Shown: positions 1 to 5,719 of the stretch, in pieces
How the letters are laid out: every line of letters starts with the position of its first letter
Numbering within the stretch: the stretch's first letter is position 1
Assembly: GCA_017508505.1 (NCBI GenBank)
Contig: JAFVYT010000146.1
Coordinates: 1 to 13,048, forward strand
DNA from: Clostridia bacterium
GTDB lineage: Bacteria > Bacillota_A > Clostridia > Oscillospirales > SIG627
Direction of reading: 5' to 3'
DNA length: 13,048 nucleotides
Position numbers and translations under genes: made by a program
The notes under the pieces: generated by a model
Seen by the model: only the letters and a program-made list of their open reading frames with translations
The model's database searches: none
Told to the model about the DNA's origin: nothing

Positions 1-118
1 ATTCATAAAGCACCTCTTACACAAGGGAGGCTTTGGTGCGGTGTGTAACTGTTAGACAAATTCTTATTTATCGAACTGATTATAACACAAAAATGTGAAA
101 AAATCTACGGCATTTGAA
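1..118. other. AT-rich stretch with a degenerate interspersed-repeat end
   Basis: No open frame is convincing here. Bases 10-39 form an imperfect inverted repeat: GCACC at 10-14 faces GGTGC at 35-39, and CCTC at 13-16 faces GAGG at 27-30. The text 'ACACAAGGGAGGCTTTGG' resembles, from memory, the end of a short interspersed repeat common in gut Oscillospirales genomes; I could not search for it. The rest is plain AT-rich DNA. Confidence 0.35.
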
Positions 119-240
119 TTTGAAACCCACAGCGGTTAATTTTCTGTAATTTGAAACCCGCAGAATACCCGTGCAAGACTTTACACCCTATTTTTAGGGT
201 AAAGTCTTTCTTGTATCAATCTTGATGGGATTAGGCAAAA
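119..240. repeat. 122-bp direct repeat, left copy
   Basis: This aligns without gaps to 1724-1845 at a constant offset of 1605 bases, with about 12 mismatches by manual count (about 90% identity). It starts with two tandem-like TTTGAAACCC boxes about 31 bases apart. It then carries an imperfect stem, GACTTTA-CA-CCCT facing AGGGTAAAGTC (about 178-207), followed by TTTCTT. Just beyond, TTGTATCAA (211-219) faces TTGATACAA (254-262), and that right arm is absent next to the other copy. With its partner the repeat brackets the lipoprotein gene. Confidence 0.85.
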
Positions 241-261
241 AAGTCAACATTTGTTGATACA

Positions 262-297
262 AAGAAAAGTCCTTGTAAACAGGGGCTTTTCTTTTTT
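262..297 (+). terminator. Terminator-like hairpin
   Basis: AAGAAAAGTCC at 263-273 pairs with GGGCTTTTCTT (one G-T pair), with a short loop, and is followed by a run of T ending near 298. The orientation is plus strand, but no plus-strand gene is visible upstream in the window. It would serve a gene off the left edge or a short transcript from the repeat. Confidence 0.5.
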
Positions 298-335
298 TGC
301 GAGAAAACTAATATTCCGACTTAGAAACAGCCCAT

Positions 336-373
336 AAAAAATGAAACCCTCTGCTTGAGGGTTTCATTTTTTT
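336..373. terminator. Bidirectional rho-independent terminator
   Basis: The perfect stem AAAAAATGAAACCCTC (336-351) faces GAGGGTTTCATTTTTT (357-372) with a 5-base loop. It has A and T runs on the two sides, so it can work both ways. It lies about 46 bases past the stop codon of the minus-strand lipoprotein gene and is its probable terminator. Confidence 0.8.
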
Positions 374-382
374 GGTTAATGG

Positions 383-398
383 CTTGCACCGGTGCAAG
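383..398. repeat. 16-bp perfect palindrome
   Basis: CTTGCACCGGTGCAAG is a perfect two-fold palindrome between the terminator and the stop codon of the lipoprotein gene. Its half-site GGTGCAAG resembles CGTGCAAG in both copies of the 122-bp repeat (170-177 and 1775-1782). It could be a DNA-binding site or a stem in the transcript's 3' end. No function is assigned. Confidence 0.5.
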
Positions 399-418
399 AT
401 ATTTTGCGCGATTATAAA

Positions 419-1432
419 TCATTTTGCAACTTCAAGCAATTTTTTACTTACTCTTGATTGAACTTCAATATAATATGCGGTTTCAGCGGCGTTCATTTCT
501 TCATCTTCCCACTTTTCGAAATCTTCTACGAAATCTGCGTATTTGCTCATATAATCAGCATAATCTGCAAGCAGACTCATATCAGTCGGGTTGGCGCTAT
601 ATTTCTTCATAAATGCAACATACTCATCCATAAACTTCTCGTAGCTATCCATTGCCGCTTTGAAATCGGGATCTAACCCACCGTTATCGGTATTATCCTT
701 TTCGGGTTCTTTTTCAGTTGTGTCAGGCTTAGAAGGTTCAGTGGAAGGAGTAGTTGTGCCGCCCTCAGGAGCTTTTAACGAAATCTCAATTTTATTAAAA
801 CCAAGATATCTCAAGGTCAATTTATAACCGTTTGCATCTTTAGCGGAAAAATACTCATCGTCCTTGCTATGGTCAACTGTAAACCCTTTATCCTCACAGG
901 CCTTTACATAGTTCTTATAATCATCAATAGTCGTATTACCAACGTGAACAATGAATGTTTCGCTATTATCCCAAGAAATATCTCCTAAAGTAGATTTTGT
1001 TGCAGGTAACATCGCACCTAAACCATTAGTAGGCCATTCAAACTCATCCATTTCCTCAGGTGCATCCAGGTATACATTCAGTTCCTGATTGCTGTCAGAA
1101 AAAACAAGACGTACAGAATAGCCCTCTTCGTTATAAGCAGAATACGACATATAGGATTCTTCTGCATCAATAGTATATCCCTTGCTGATACACTCGTCTC
1201 TGTAATTTTTAAATGCTTTCTCATCAATGCCACAAAGGGTAAGAATCAAAGCAGTCTTAGAATTATGACTGATCTCGCCATATGTATTTTCCGGTTGGGG
1301 GAGAACTTCGTGCATTTCAATATCAGTCCATTCAAATTGTTCCGCTTTCGTTCCGTTGCCGTCTTTCCCTCTGCATGCAATTAAGGAAAGTACCATAATC
1401 AAAATAAGTGCTAGTAACAAATTTTTTTTCAT
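419..1432 (-). CDS. Putative lipoprotein with duplicated domain and DUF6591-like tail
   Basis: This encodes a secreted, membrane-anchored protein of 337 aa with unknown function. Residues 1-20 are a lipoprotein signal peptide (MKK, hydrophobic core, LIAC lipobox with Cys20). Two related domains follow, about 33-127 and 131-224. Each opens with FEW, carries a 'YGEIS/LGDIS' turn, a 'Y...C..KG' helix and an 'EGY/NGY' strand, and ends in APE. A Thr/Pro/Glu-rich linker (225-252) leads to an acidic helical tail (253-337) rich in Tyr, Met and Asp that resembles DUF6591 of Clostridia lipoproteins (from memory). The frame is open further upstream, to an ATG at 1591. The start at 1432 was chosen because AGGAGG lies 8 bases before it and a signal peptide begins there. 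The gene is more AT-rich than everything right of 1850 and is bracketed by direct repeats, suggesting acquisition. Confidence 0.85.
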   Translation of the reverse strand: MKKNLLLALILIMVLSLIACRGKDGNGTKAEQFEWTDIEMHEVLPQPENTYGEISHNSKTALILTLCGIDEKAFKNYRDECISKGYTIDAEESYMSYSAYNEEGYSVRLVFSDSNQELNVYLDAPEEMDEFEWPTNGLGAMLPATKSTLGDISWDNSETFIVHVGNTTIDDYKNYVKACEDKGFTVDHSKDDEYFSAKDANGYKLTLRYLGFNKIEISLKAPEGGTTTPSTEPSKPDTTEKEPEKDNTDNGGLDPDFKAAMDSYEKFMDEYVAFMKKYSANPTDMSLLADYADYMSKYADFVEDFEKWEDEEMNAAETAYYIEVQSRVSKKLLEVAK

Positions 1433-1466
1433 TTCTTTTCCTCCTAAAAACATATAAAATAAAAAA

Positions 1467-1490
1467 GTGCGGCAACCGAAGTTACCGCAC
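1467..1490 (-). terminator. Terminator-like hairpin in the lipoprotein leader
   Basis: Read on the minus strand, GTGCGGTAAC and GTTGCCGCAC form a 10-bp stem (one G-U pair) capped by a TTCG tetraloop. TTTTTT and further T/A-rich sequence follow. It stands after the promoter and only about 35 bases before the lipoprotein start, so it would stop most transcripts unless bypassed. It is a candidate attenuator, or the end of a separate small RNA. Confidence 0.75.
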
Positions 1491-1672
1491 CGAAAAGCGC
1501 AAACTCCGATTGTCGCCAAACAAATTACAAGTAGTGAGGATTTCTCCAATACACAATAGCTTGTTGGAATTTGCGTTTTTACCAAATTCATAAAACTATT
1601 GTGTTCACAAAAAGGGTATAATACACCCTATGAAATAAAAAATCCTCCTACCCAATATGTAATTTGTTTGGC
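1491..1672 (-). ncRNA. Candidate structured leader RNA with nested stems
   Basis: Minus-strand RNA starting near 1672 can fold into strictly nested helices. P1 is a perfect 15 bp (1672-1658 with 1529-1515). P2 pairs the AGGAGG-containing 1650-1641 with 1541-1531, with a bulge. P3 is 9 bp (1604-1596 with 1559-1551). P4 is 7 bp (1589-1583 with 1573-1567). A small hairpin, GGGT...ACCC, sits at 1627-1613. An alternative 10-bp pairing (1575-1566 with 1507-1498, one G-U) would break P4. The terminator-like hairpin at 1490-1467 follows directly. The layout fits a cis-acting attenuator or a free-standing small RNA. I do not recognise a named family. An ORF from 1591 runs through it in frame into the lipoprotein. 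Confidence 0.5.
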
Positions 1673-1678
1673 ATACTT

Positions 1679-1707
1679 ATTATATAGCCTTTTTAGAAGA
1701 ATAGCAA
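1679..1707 (-). promoter_or_regulatory. Promoter of the lipoprotein unit
   Basis: On the minus strand, TTGCTA (1707-1702) and TATAAT (1684-1679) are separated by exactly 17 bases. Transcription would begin around 1672, which is the first base of the 15-bp inverted repeat of the leader. Confidence 0.7.
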
Positions 1708-1723
1708 TATGTTTTTAGAATAT

Positions 1724-1845
1724 TTTGAACCCCACATCGGCAAATTTTCTTAAATTTGAAACCCGCAAGATACCCGTGCAAGACTTTACACCCCATTTTT
1801 AGGTTAAAGTCTTTCTTGTATCAATCTTGATAGGATTAGACAAAA
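1724..1845. repeat. 122-bp direct repeat, right copy
   Basis: This is the partner of 119-240, in the same orientation and without gaps. Here the stem's right arm reads AGGTTAAAGTC, so the hairpin is weaker. Homology stops at 1845, and within a few bases the composition becomes GC-rich, so the copy sits at the edge of the AT-rich segment. Confidence 0.85.
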
Positions 1846-1927
1846 GCAAGAGGGCGTGATACGGTGACGGCCACCGCGTCCCGCCGGGCGGCGCTCTCGC
1901 CGCAGGGAAGCGCATCTTCCCCAAAAC

Positions 1928-1957
1928 AAAAAAACCATCCGATCGGATGGTTTTTTT
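1928..1957. terminator. Bidirectional terminator downstream of DUF4015 gene
   Basis: AAAAAAACCATCC, GATC and GGATGGTTTTTTT make a perfect stem with a 4-base loop and flanking A and T runs. It lies about 115 bases past the minus-strand stop at 2071 and can end that transcript. Confidence 0.85.
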
Positions 1958-2031
1958 GGTTTTGTTTGGATATTGCCGCCGGAGGGGGGCTTCTGTGGGA
2001 TAATACGAGAGGGGAGAGGGTGCTGCGGACG

Positions 2032-2094
2032 GGATTCCTCGGGAGGGGGTCAGGCTTCCTCGGGAGGGGGTCAGGCTTCCTCGGGAGGGGGTGT
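2032..2094. repeat. Three 21-bp tandem repeats over the 3' end of the DUF4015 gene
   Basis: The copies are 2032-2052, 2053-2073 and 2074-2094, with unit GGCTTCCTCGGGAGGGGGTCA and one or two differences in the outer copies. On the minus strand each unit encodes the protein's end, PPPEEA (PPPEE then Ser in the outermost copy). The inner junctions place a TGA after the Ala. The duplicated unit therefore copied the stop codon beyond itself. Confidence 0.9.
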
Positions 2095-3774
2095 GAAGGC
2101 GGGCTTGAGGTAGGCGTACTTTTCCAGAGAGCAGGCGGCGTTCCAGGTCATATAGCCGCCGGTGCAGCCGCTGTCCCGCAGGGCGCGGATCTGGGCAAAG
2201 ACCTCCGTGGGGCCGTAGGCGTTGTAGGGGGGACGGATGGCGTTATAGGCCTGGATCCACGTGCGCACTACGGCGGGGGTTGCGGTTTCGCCCTGACGCT
2301 GCATCACGCTCTTGCCCCAATTCAGGAGGGTATCGTAAGGGTGCTCCCAAGGCAGCCAGGAGCCGGAGGCGGCAAAGTGGTCGGGGTAGGGCATACCGCT
2401 GATCACGTCCACCACGCCGCTGATGGCGGCCCAATACTGCCCGTAGGCCGTTACGTAAGTGTAGGCGCTCTCCCCGTAGACGTCTGCGCTGACGTAGACG
2501 CCCTTTTCGTGGAGGATGTCGGTGGCGTACATCAAAAAGCGCTGGATGGCCTGCGCCTTGGTTTCTCCGTAGGTGTTGCGAAAGTCGATGGTGCCGGCTT
2601 TCTCGTAGCGGGCCGTGCTGTCAGGGAAGCGGACGTAGTCAAACTGGATCTCGTGGAAGCCCATCCATTCCACCGCCTCCACCGCAAGATCCACCTTGTA
2701 CTGCCAGGCGGCACGGCAAAAGGCCGTGGGCCAAAGCTCGCCGGAGAGGCGAAGGGGCGTACCGCTTGTGCCGGCGATGGCGTATTCCGGATGATCCTTC
2801 ACGTAATAGGAGTCGTTGAAGGTGACGATGCGGCCGATGACGTAGTAGCCCTTGCTTTTCAGCTTTTGGATGGCGTCCCGATAGGCCTCTACGGTGTTTG
2901 CGGCGGCCTTGGCCCCGGAGGGACAATCCCGCTTCATCACCTCGCCCGCGTACCCCACGGCACCGCCGTCGGCCACGTCCACCACAAAGGCGTTGATGCC
3001 GCTTTCCTCGGCGATCCTCAGATAAGCGTCGATCTCCGAGATGCGCCGTGCACCCACGTAAAGAGCGCGGCACTCGGCGGGCATCTCGTTTCCGGGGATG
3101 GCTCCCTTCACGCGGGGATAGTAGTCAAGCCCCGCCGCGTCGCCGCCGCCGTAAAGGTTTTTGCGTGCCACGTGGGTGGCAAGGGATCCGTTGTCGTAAT
3201 TGGCCTCGGCGGCCTCCTTGGTCTCGGTCAGGTACCAGGGCATCACGTAACCCTCCTTGCCGTCGAGGCTGACGCGGTACATATGCACCTCGCCGCTCTC
3301 CTCCAGACGGTCAAAGCCCGTCACCGTGAGGGGTGTGCCCTTGGGGGCGAAGGTGTCCAAAAGTCTGCCGCTTTCATCCCGCAGGTCTACGGCGCTTCGG
3401 ACGAACAGCTCGTGCTCGGGGACGGCAAGGCTCGGGTCGGAAACGATGCTCCCCTCCTCGGAGAGGGTTACCGCCACACCGTCGATCAAAACGCGGATGC
3501 TCCCGTCGGGGTCGATCTCATACTCCAGGCTTTTCCCCCGCACCAGCGTGCCGAGGACGGAGCCTGCCTCGTCCCGATACTCCACCGTAGCCCGAAGAGA
3601 GGCAAGATAGCCCGTTTGCCGCACGGGGGCGGGCTCGGTGCTTACCTCCTCGACCGTGGTCGTACTCAGGGTCAAGGGCGCAGGGGAGGTGTTTTGGGTG
3701 CTTCCTTCTTTTTGTGCCTCACGGCAGGAGCCCATGGAAAGGGAGAGGGTCAGGATCAAAAGAATGCCCAGCAC
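2071..3774 (-). CDS. DUF4015 putative glycoside hydrolase lipoprotein
   Basis: This is a predicted extracytoplasmic TIM-barrel hydrolase of the DUF4015 family; the substrate is unknown. In the 567-aa frame, a hydrophobic stretch ends in SMGSC (Cys17), a lipobox-like site. A Thr/Ser-rich linker runs to about 55, two SH3-like beta modules follow (about 60-105 and 120-185, ending GYVMPWYL), and the barrel is about 230-560. Family-type motifs are NAFVVDVADG (261-270), GRIVTFNDSYYVKDHPEYA (314-332), GFHEIQFDYVRFPDS (372-386), SADVYG (429-434), VDVISGMPYPDH (455-466) and RTWIQAY (504-510). Asp379 and Glu375 are candidate catalytic acids. This frame begins at a GTG with no ribosome binding site. An ATG at 3809-3807 with GGAGG upstream is one base out of frame because of the C6 run at 3784-3789. 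One more C would join them into a normal signal peptide. Confidence 0.88.
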   Translation of the reverse strand: MLGILLILTLSLSMGSCREAQKEGSTQNTSPAPLTLSTTTVEEVSTEPAPVRQTGYLASLRATVEYRDEAGSVLGTLVRGKSLEYEIDPDGSIRVLIDGVAVTLSEEGSIVSDPSLAVPEHELFVRSAVDLRDESGRLLDTFAPKGTPLTVTGFDRLEESGEVHMYRVSLDGKEGYVMPWYLTETKEAAEANYDNGSLATHVARKNLYGGGDAAGLDYYPRVKGAIPGNEMPAECRALYVGARRISEIDAYLRIAEESGINAFVVDVADGGAVGYAGEVMKRDCPSGAKAAANTVEAYRDAIQKLKSKGYYVIGRIVTFNDSYYVKDHPEYAIAGTSGTPLRLSGELWPTAFCRAAWQYKVDLAVEAVEWMGFHEIQFDYVRFPDSTARYEKAGTIDFRNTYGETKAQAIQRFLMYATDILHEKGVYVSADVYGESAYTYVTAYGQYWAAISGVVDVISGMPYPDHFAASGSWLPWEHPYDTLLNWGKSVMQRQGETATPAVVRTWIQAYNAIRPPYNAYGPTEVFAQIRALRDSGCTGGYMTWNAACSLEKYAYLKPAFTPPPEEA

Positions 3775-3844
3775 GCCGCGAAAGGGGGGTGCTTTTGTTT
3801 TTGTTTCATTGGCCTTGCCTCCTTTTTTCGCAGTTTCTGCTTTT

Positions 3845-3873
3845 ATTCTATCCTAAAATTTGACGGATTGCAA
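3845..3873 (-). promoter_or_regulatory. Promoter of the DUF4015 lipoprotein gene
   Basis: On the minus strand, TTGCAA (3873-3868) and TAGAAT (3850-3845) are separated by 17 bases. They lie about 36 bases before the AAAGGAGG-preceded ATG at 3809. This placement supports the ATG, not the GTG at 3774, as the original start. Confidence 0.6.
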
Positions 3874-3966
3874 CAAAAAACTGCTCCGCCCGACGGGAAA
3901 TGTGAACCTTTCTGTCTCTGTTTTTTCAAAAATTGAGGTTCAAGTGAGGTCAGGGCGGTATACTGA

Positions 3967-4134
3967 ATACGGCTTTGGAAGAAAGGGGCTTGGCTAAGAG
4001 CCTGCAAGCTGGACATTCCCGTTTGGAAAAAGCCCAACAGCGCAGACTGCATTCGCTGTGGGGAATGTCGGATGGCTTGTCCCGAGGGAGCCATTCGGAT
4101 CGACTCCGTCCTCTCGGGGAAAAAGAAGAGCTGA
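3967..4134 (+). pseudogene. C-terminal relic of a 4Fe-4S ferredoxin-type protein
   Basis: A plus-strand frame of 55 codons, bounded upstream by TGA (3964-3966) and ended by TGA (4132-4134), encodes the tail of an iron-sulphur protein. It has ACKLDIPVWKKP, then CIRCGECRMACPEGAI, a textbook CxxCxxCxxxCP cluster site. The preceding Cys in ACKLDI matches the way membrane-bound NapH/CcoG-like 4Fe-4S proteins end, but that subfamily call is from memory. It has no start codon, no ribosome binding site and no N-terminal part; the sequence upstream shows stops and no membrane segments. It is best read as the remnant of a deleted gene. The 3' end and terminator remain intact. Confidence 0.75.
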
Positions 4135-4162
4135 ACGGCACCTATGGGTGCCGTTTTTTTTC
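4134..4162 (+). terminator. Terminator after the Fe-S relic
   Basis: AACGGCACC (4134-4142) pairs with GGTGCCGTT (4147-4155), followed by a run of T. It overlaps the final stop codon of the relic and also insulates the downstream HAD gene. Confidence 0.85.
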
Positions 4163-4188
4163 TTTTTGTGGCAAAATCTTCTCCAATG

Positions 4189-4197
4189 TGGTAAAAT
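4189..4197 (+). promoter_or_regulatory. Extended -10 promoter of the HAD gene
   Basis: TGGTAAAAT is an extended -10 (TGn plus TAAAAT), and the candidate -35, TGGCAA, is poor. It lies 34 bases before the ATG at 4231, right after the upstream terminator. The placement is sensible but the match is only moderate. Confidence 0.45.
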
Positions 4198-4230
4198 GAT
4201 CCAACAGATCAAAAAAAGGCGGTACGGAAA

Positions 4231-4926
4231 ATGATCAAGGTGATTCTTTTGGACGTAGACAACACGCTTTTGAGCTTTGACGGATACGTGCGGGAGGCAA
4301 TGGAGGAGGGCTTTCGGCTCTTCGGGCTCGGCCCTTATCGGGAGGAGATGTTCGGAGTCTTTTGTGAGGTGAACGGCGCTCTGTGGCGGGAGATCGAAAA
4401 GGGGACGCTGAGTTTTGAAGGACTGCAGGAGATCCGATGGAATCGGGTCTTTGATGCCCTCGGCATCGAGGGGGACGGACCCGCCTTCGAGACTTATTTT
4501 CGGAAAAAGCTTTTCTCCCACGCTTTGCCCGAAAAGGGAGCCCTTGCGCTTTTGGAGGAGCTGCGGGAAAAATACCTCCTTTGCGTTGCCAGCAACGGCC
4601 CCTATCACCAGCAGGTGAACCGATTGCGGGTGGCAGGGATGCTGCCGTTTTTTGATCTCCTTTTCATCTCCGAGCAGATGGGCGCCTCCAAGCCCTCTCG
4701 GGAATTTTTCGACCTTTGCATCGAGCGTATCCGAGAGAAGGCGGGAGAGGAGATCCTGCCGGATCAGATGCTGATGGTCGGGGATTCCCTATCCTCGGAT
4801 ATGGCAGGGGGGAGGGGAGCGGGGATGAAAACGCTCCTTTACAATCCCACCCGCCGCCCGATTCCGCGGGAGGCTCCGGTGGATCTTGCGGTTCACTCCC
4901 TCTCCGAGATCCCCGCTCTTTTATAA
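4231..4926 (+). CDS. HAD-family hydrolase, YjjG/YfnB-like phosphatase
   Basis: This is a cytoplasmic haloacid-dehalogenase phosphatase of 231 aa, a usual length for subfamily IA enzymes. Motif I is LLDVDNTLL, with nucleophile Asp8 and acid/base Asp10. Motif II is VASNG with Ser121. Motif III is the Lys in GASKPS (Lys154). Motif IV is MVGDSLSSDMAG (Asp185, Asp190). The cap region has NGALWREIEKGTLS and an R/W-rich helix, as in YjjG-type nucleotidases that dephosphorylate (often damaged) pyrimidine nucleotides; that substrate is inferred from similarity only. The start has a weak GGCGG upstream. It has its own promoter and is not clearly co-transcribed with the SGNH genes, which have a strong promoter 25 bases after its stop. 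Confidence 0.9.
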   Translation: MIKVILLDVDNTLLSFDGYVREAMEEGFRLFGLGPYREEMFGVFCEVNGALWREIEKGTLSFEGLQEIRWNRVFDALGIEGDGPAFETYFRKKLFSHALPEKGALALLEELREKYLLCVASNGPYHQQVNRLRVAGMLPFFDLLFISEQMGASKPSREFFDLCIERIREKAGEEILPDQMLMVGDSLSSDMAGGRGAGMKTLLYNPTRRPIPREAPVDLAVHSLSEIPALL

Positions 4927-4950
4927 GGCCCCTATTTTTCTTCGTTTTTC

Positions 4951-4980
4951 TTGACAATGAAAAACCCGAGGGGCTATAAT
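4951..4980 (+). promoter_or_regulatory. Perfect-consensus promoter of the SGNH operon
   Basis: TTGACA (4951-4956) and TATAAT (4975-4980), both perfect matches, are separated by 18 bases. It drives three tandem hydrolase genes. Because transcription would begin around 4987, an ATG at 4979 cannot be the start of the first gene. Confidence 0.9.
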
Positions 4981-5014
4981 GGAAAAAAAGGTTTTGAAGA
5001 AAAGGAGAAAGTCT

Positions 5015-5695
5015 ATGTTTGGAACCAAGCTCAAGGTCAGACGCTTCGAGGATCGCATCGAGCGCTACGAGGCACGCCCCATGCAGAAGGGAAAGATTCT
5101 GTTTTACGGACACTCTCTCTTCACCCGTTGCTCCGCCATTACAAAGTCCGTGGAGAATCCGAAGCTGGAGGAGTGCGTCCGCATGAAGGACGGCTCTCAG
5201 GCCATTCTCAATCACGGCTTCGGCACCTCCAGCGCCGACGATCTGCTTTATTACTACAGCCGTCTGGTTCGCCCCTACGAGCCCCGTGCGCTGGCTCTTG
5301 CCACCGGTGCCAACGACATCGGCTTCGGCTACGATGCCAAGGACATTATGGAGGTCGAGGCCCGTGTGATCCAGTGGGCCCGTGCCGACTTCCCCGGAAT
5401 CCCGATCTATTGCTTTACCTTCCCGCCCATCTTAAAGCATAAGGGGGAGAAGAACGCGTTTACCCGTATTCGTGATGAGTACAATCAGTATTTGGAGGAC
5501 TTTTGCCGCCACACCGAGGGCTGCATTTACGTTCCCGTTGAGAAGGCCGCCTTCTTCTATGAGAATCCGGAGGACATCGGAGATTACGATAAGATTCGCG
5601 AGGATCTCTTTGCCAAGGACAACACTCATTTGAATCCAAAGGGCTACGCGATGTTTATGGACTATGTCCGCGAGCTTTTGGACGATCTTCTGTAA
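5015..5695 (+). CDS. SGNH/GDSL-like hydrolase, paralogue 1
   Basis: This is a predicted cytoplasmic esterase/lipase-type hydrolase of 226 aa; the substrate is unknown. Block I is FYGHSLFTR with nucleophile Ser34; the usual GDS is GHS here. Block II is NHGFGTSSADD (oxyanion Gly near 68-70). Block III is TGANDIGFG (Asn100). Block V is DNTHLNP (Asp202, His205). All four signature blocks of the SGNH fold are thus present. No signal peptide or membrane segment is seen. The start at 5015 was chosen because AAGGAG precedes it, both paralogues begin MFG-KLKVRRFED, and the ATG at 4979 overlaps the -10 box. It is the first gene of a three-gene operon and the most different from copy 2 in its last 96 residues. 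Confidence 0.88.
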   Translation: MFGTKLKVRRFEDRIERYEARPMQKGKILFYGHSLFTRCSAITKSVENPKLEECVRMKDGSQAILNHGFGTSSADDLLYYYSRLVRPYEPRALALATGANDIGFGYDAKDIMEVEARVIQWARADFPGIPIYCFTFPPILKHKGEKNAFTRIRDEYNQYLEDFCRHTEGCIYVPVEKAAFFYENPEDIGDYDKIREDLFAKDNTHLNPKGYAMFMDYVRELLDDLL

Positions 5696-5719
5696 AATGT
5701 AAAATAAGGAGGCTTATTT

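Noticed and set aside
119..262. CRISPR-like array from repeated TTTGAAACCC boxes
   Set aside because: There are only two boxes per copy with no regular spacers, and the whole 122-bp block is repeated once. It is not an array.
419..1591. 390-aa version of the lipoprotein starting at 1591
   Set aside because: The extra 53 residues run through a terminator hairpin and stems and have no ribosome binding site. The internal ATG at 1432 has AGGAGG and begins a proper signal peptide.
1864..3936. 690-codon plus-strand open frame opposite the DUF4015 gene
   Set aside because: The minus strand has clear family motifs and a promoter. The plus-strand frame is Gly/His/Val-rich low-information sequence expected opposite GC-rich coding DNA.
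3960..4165. Possible small structured RNA (6S or SRP-like) suggested by strong hairpins and a terminator
   Set aside because: The hairpins fall within a frame that encodes a clear 4Fe-4S cluster motif, so the sequence is better explained as a gene relic.
4979..5695. Longer start (ATG 4979) for the first SGNH gene
   Set aside because: It overlaps the -10 box of a perfect promoter. The paralogues start at the equivalent of 5015, where a good ribosome binding site exists.
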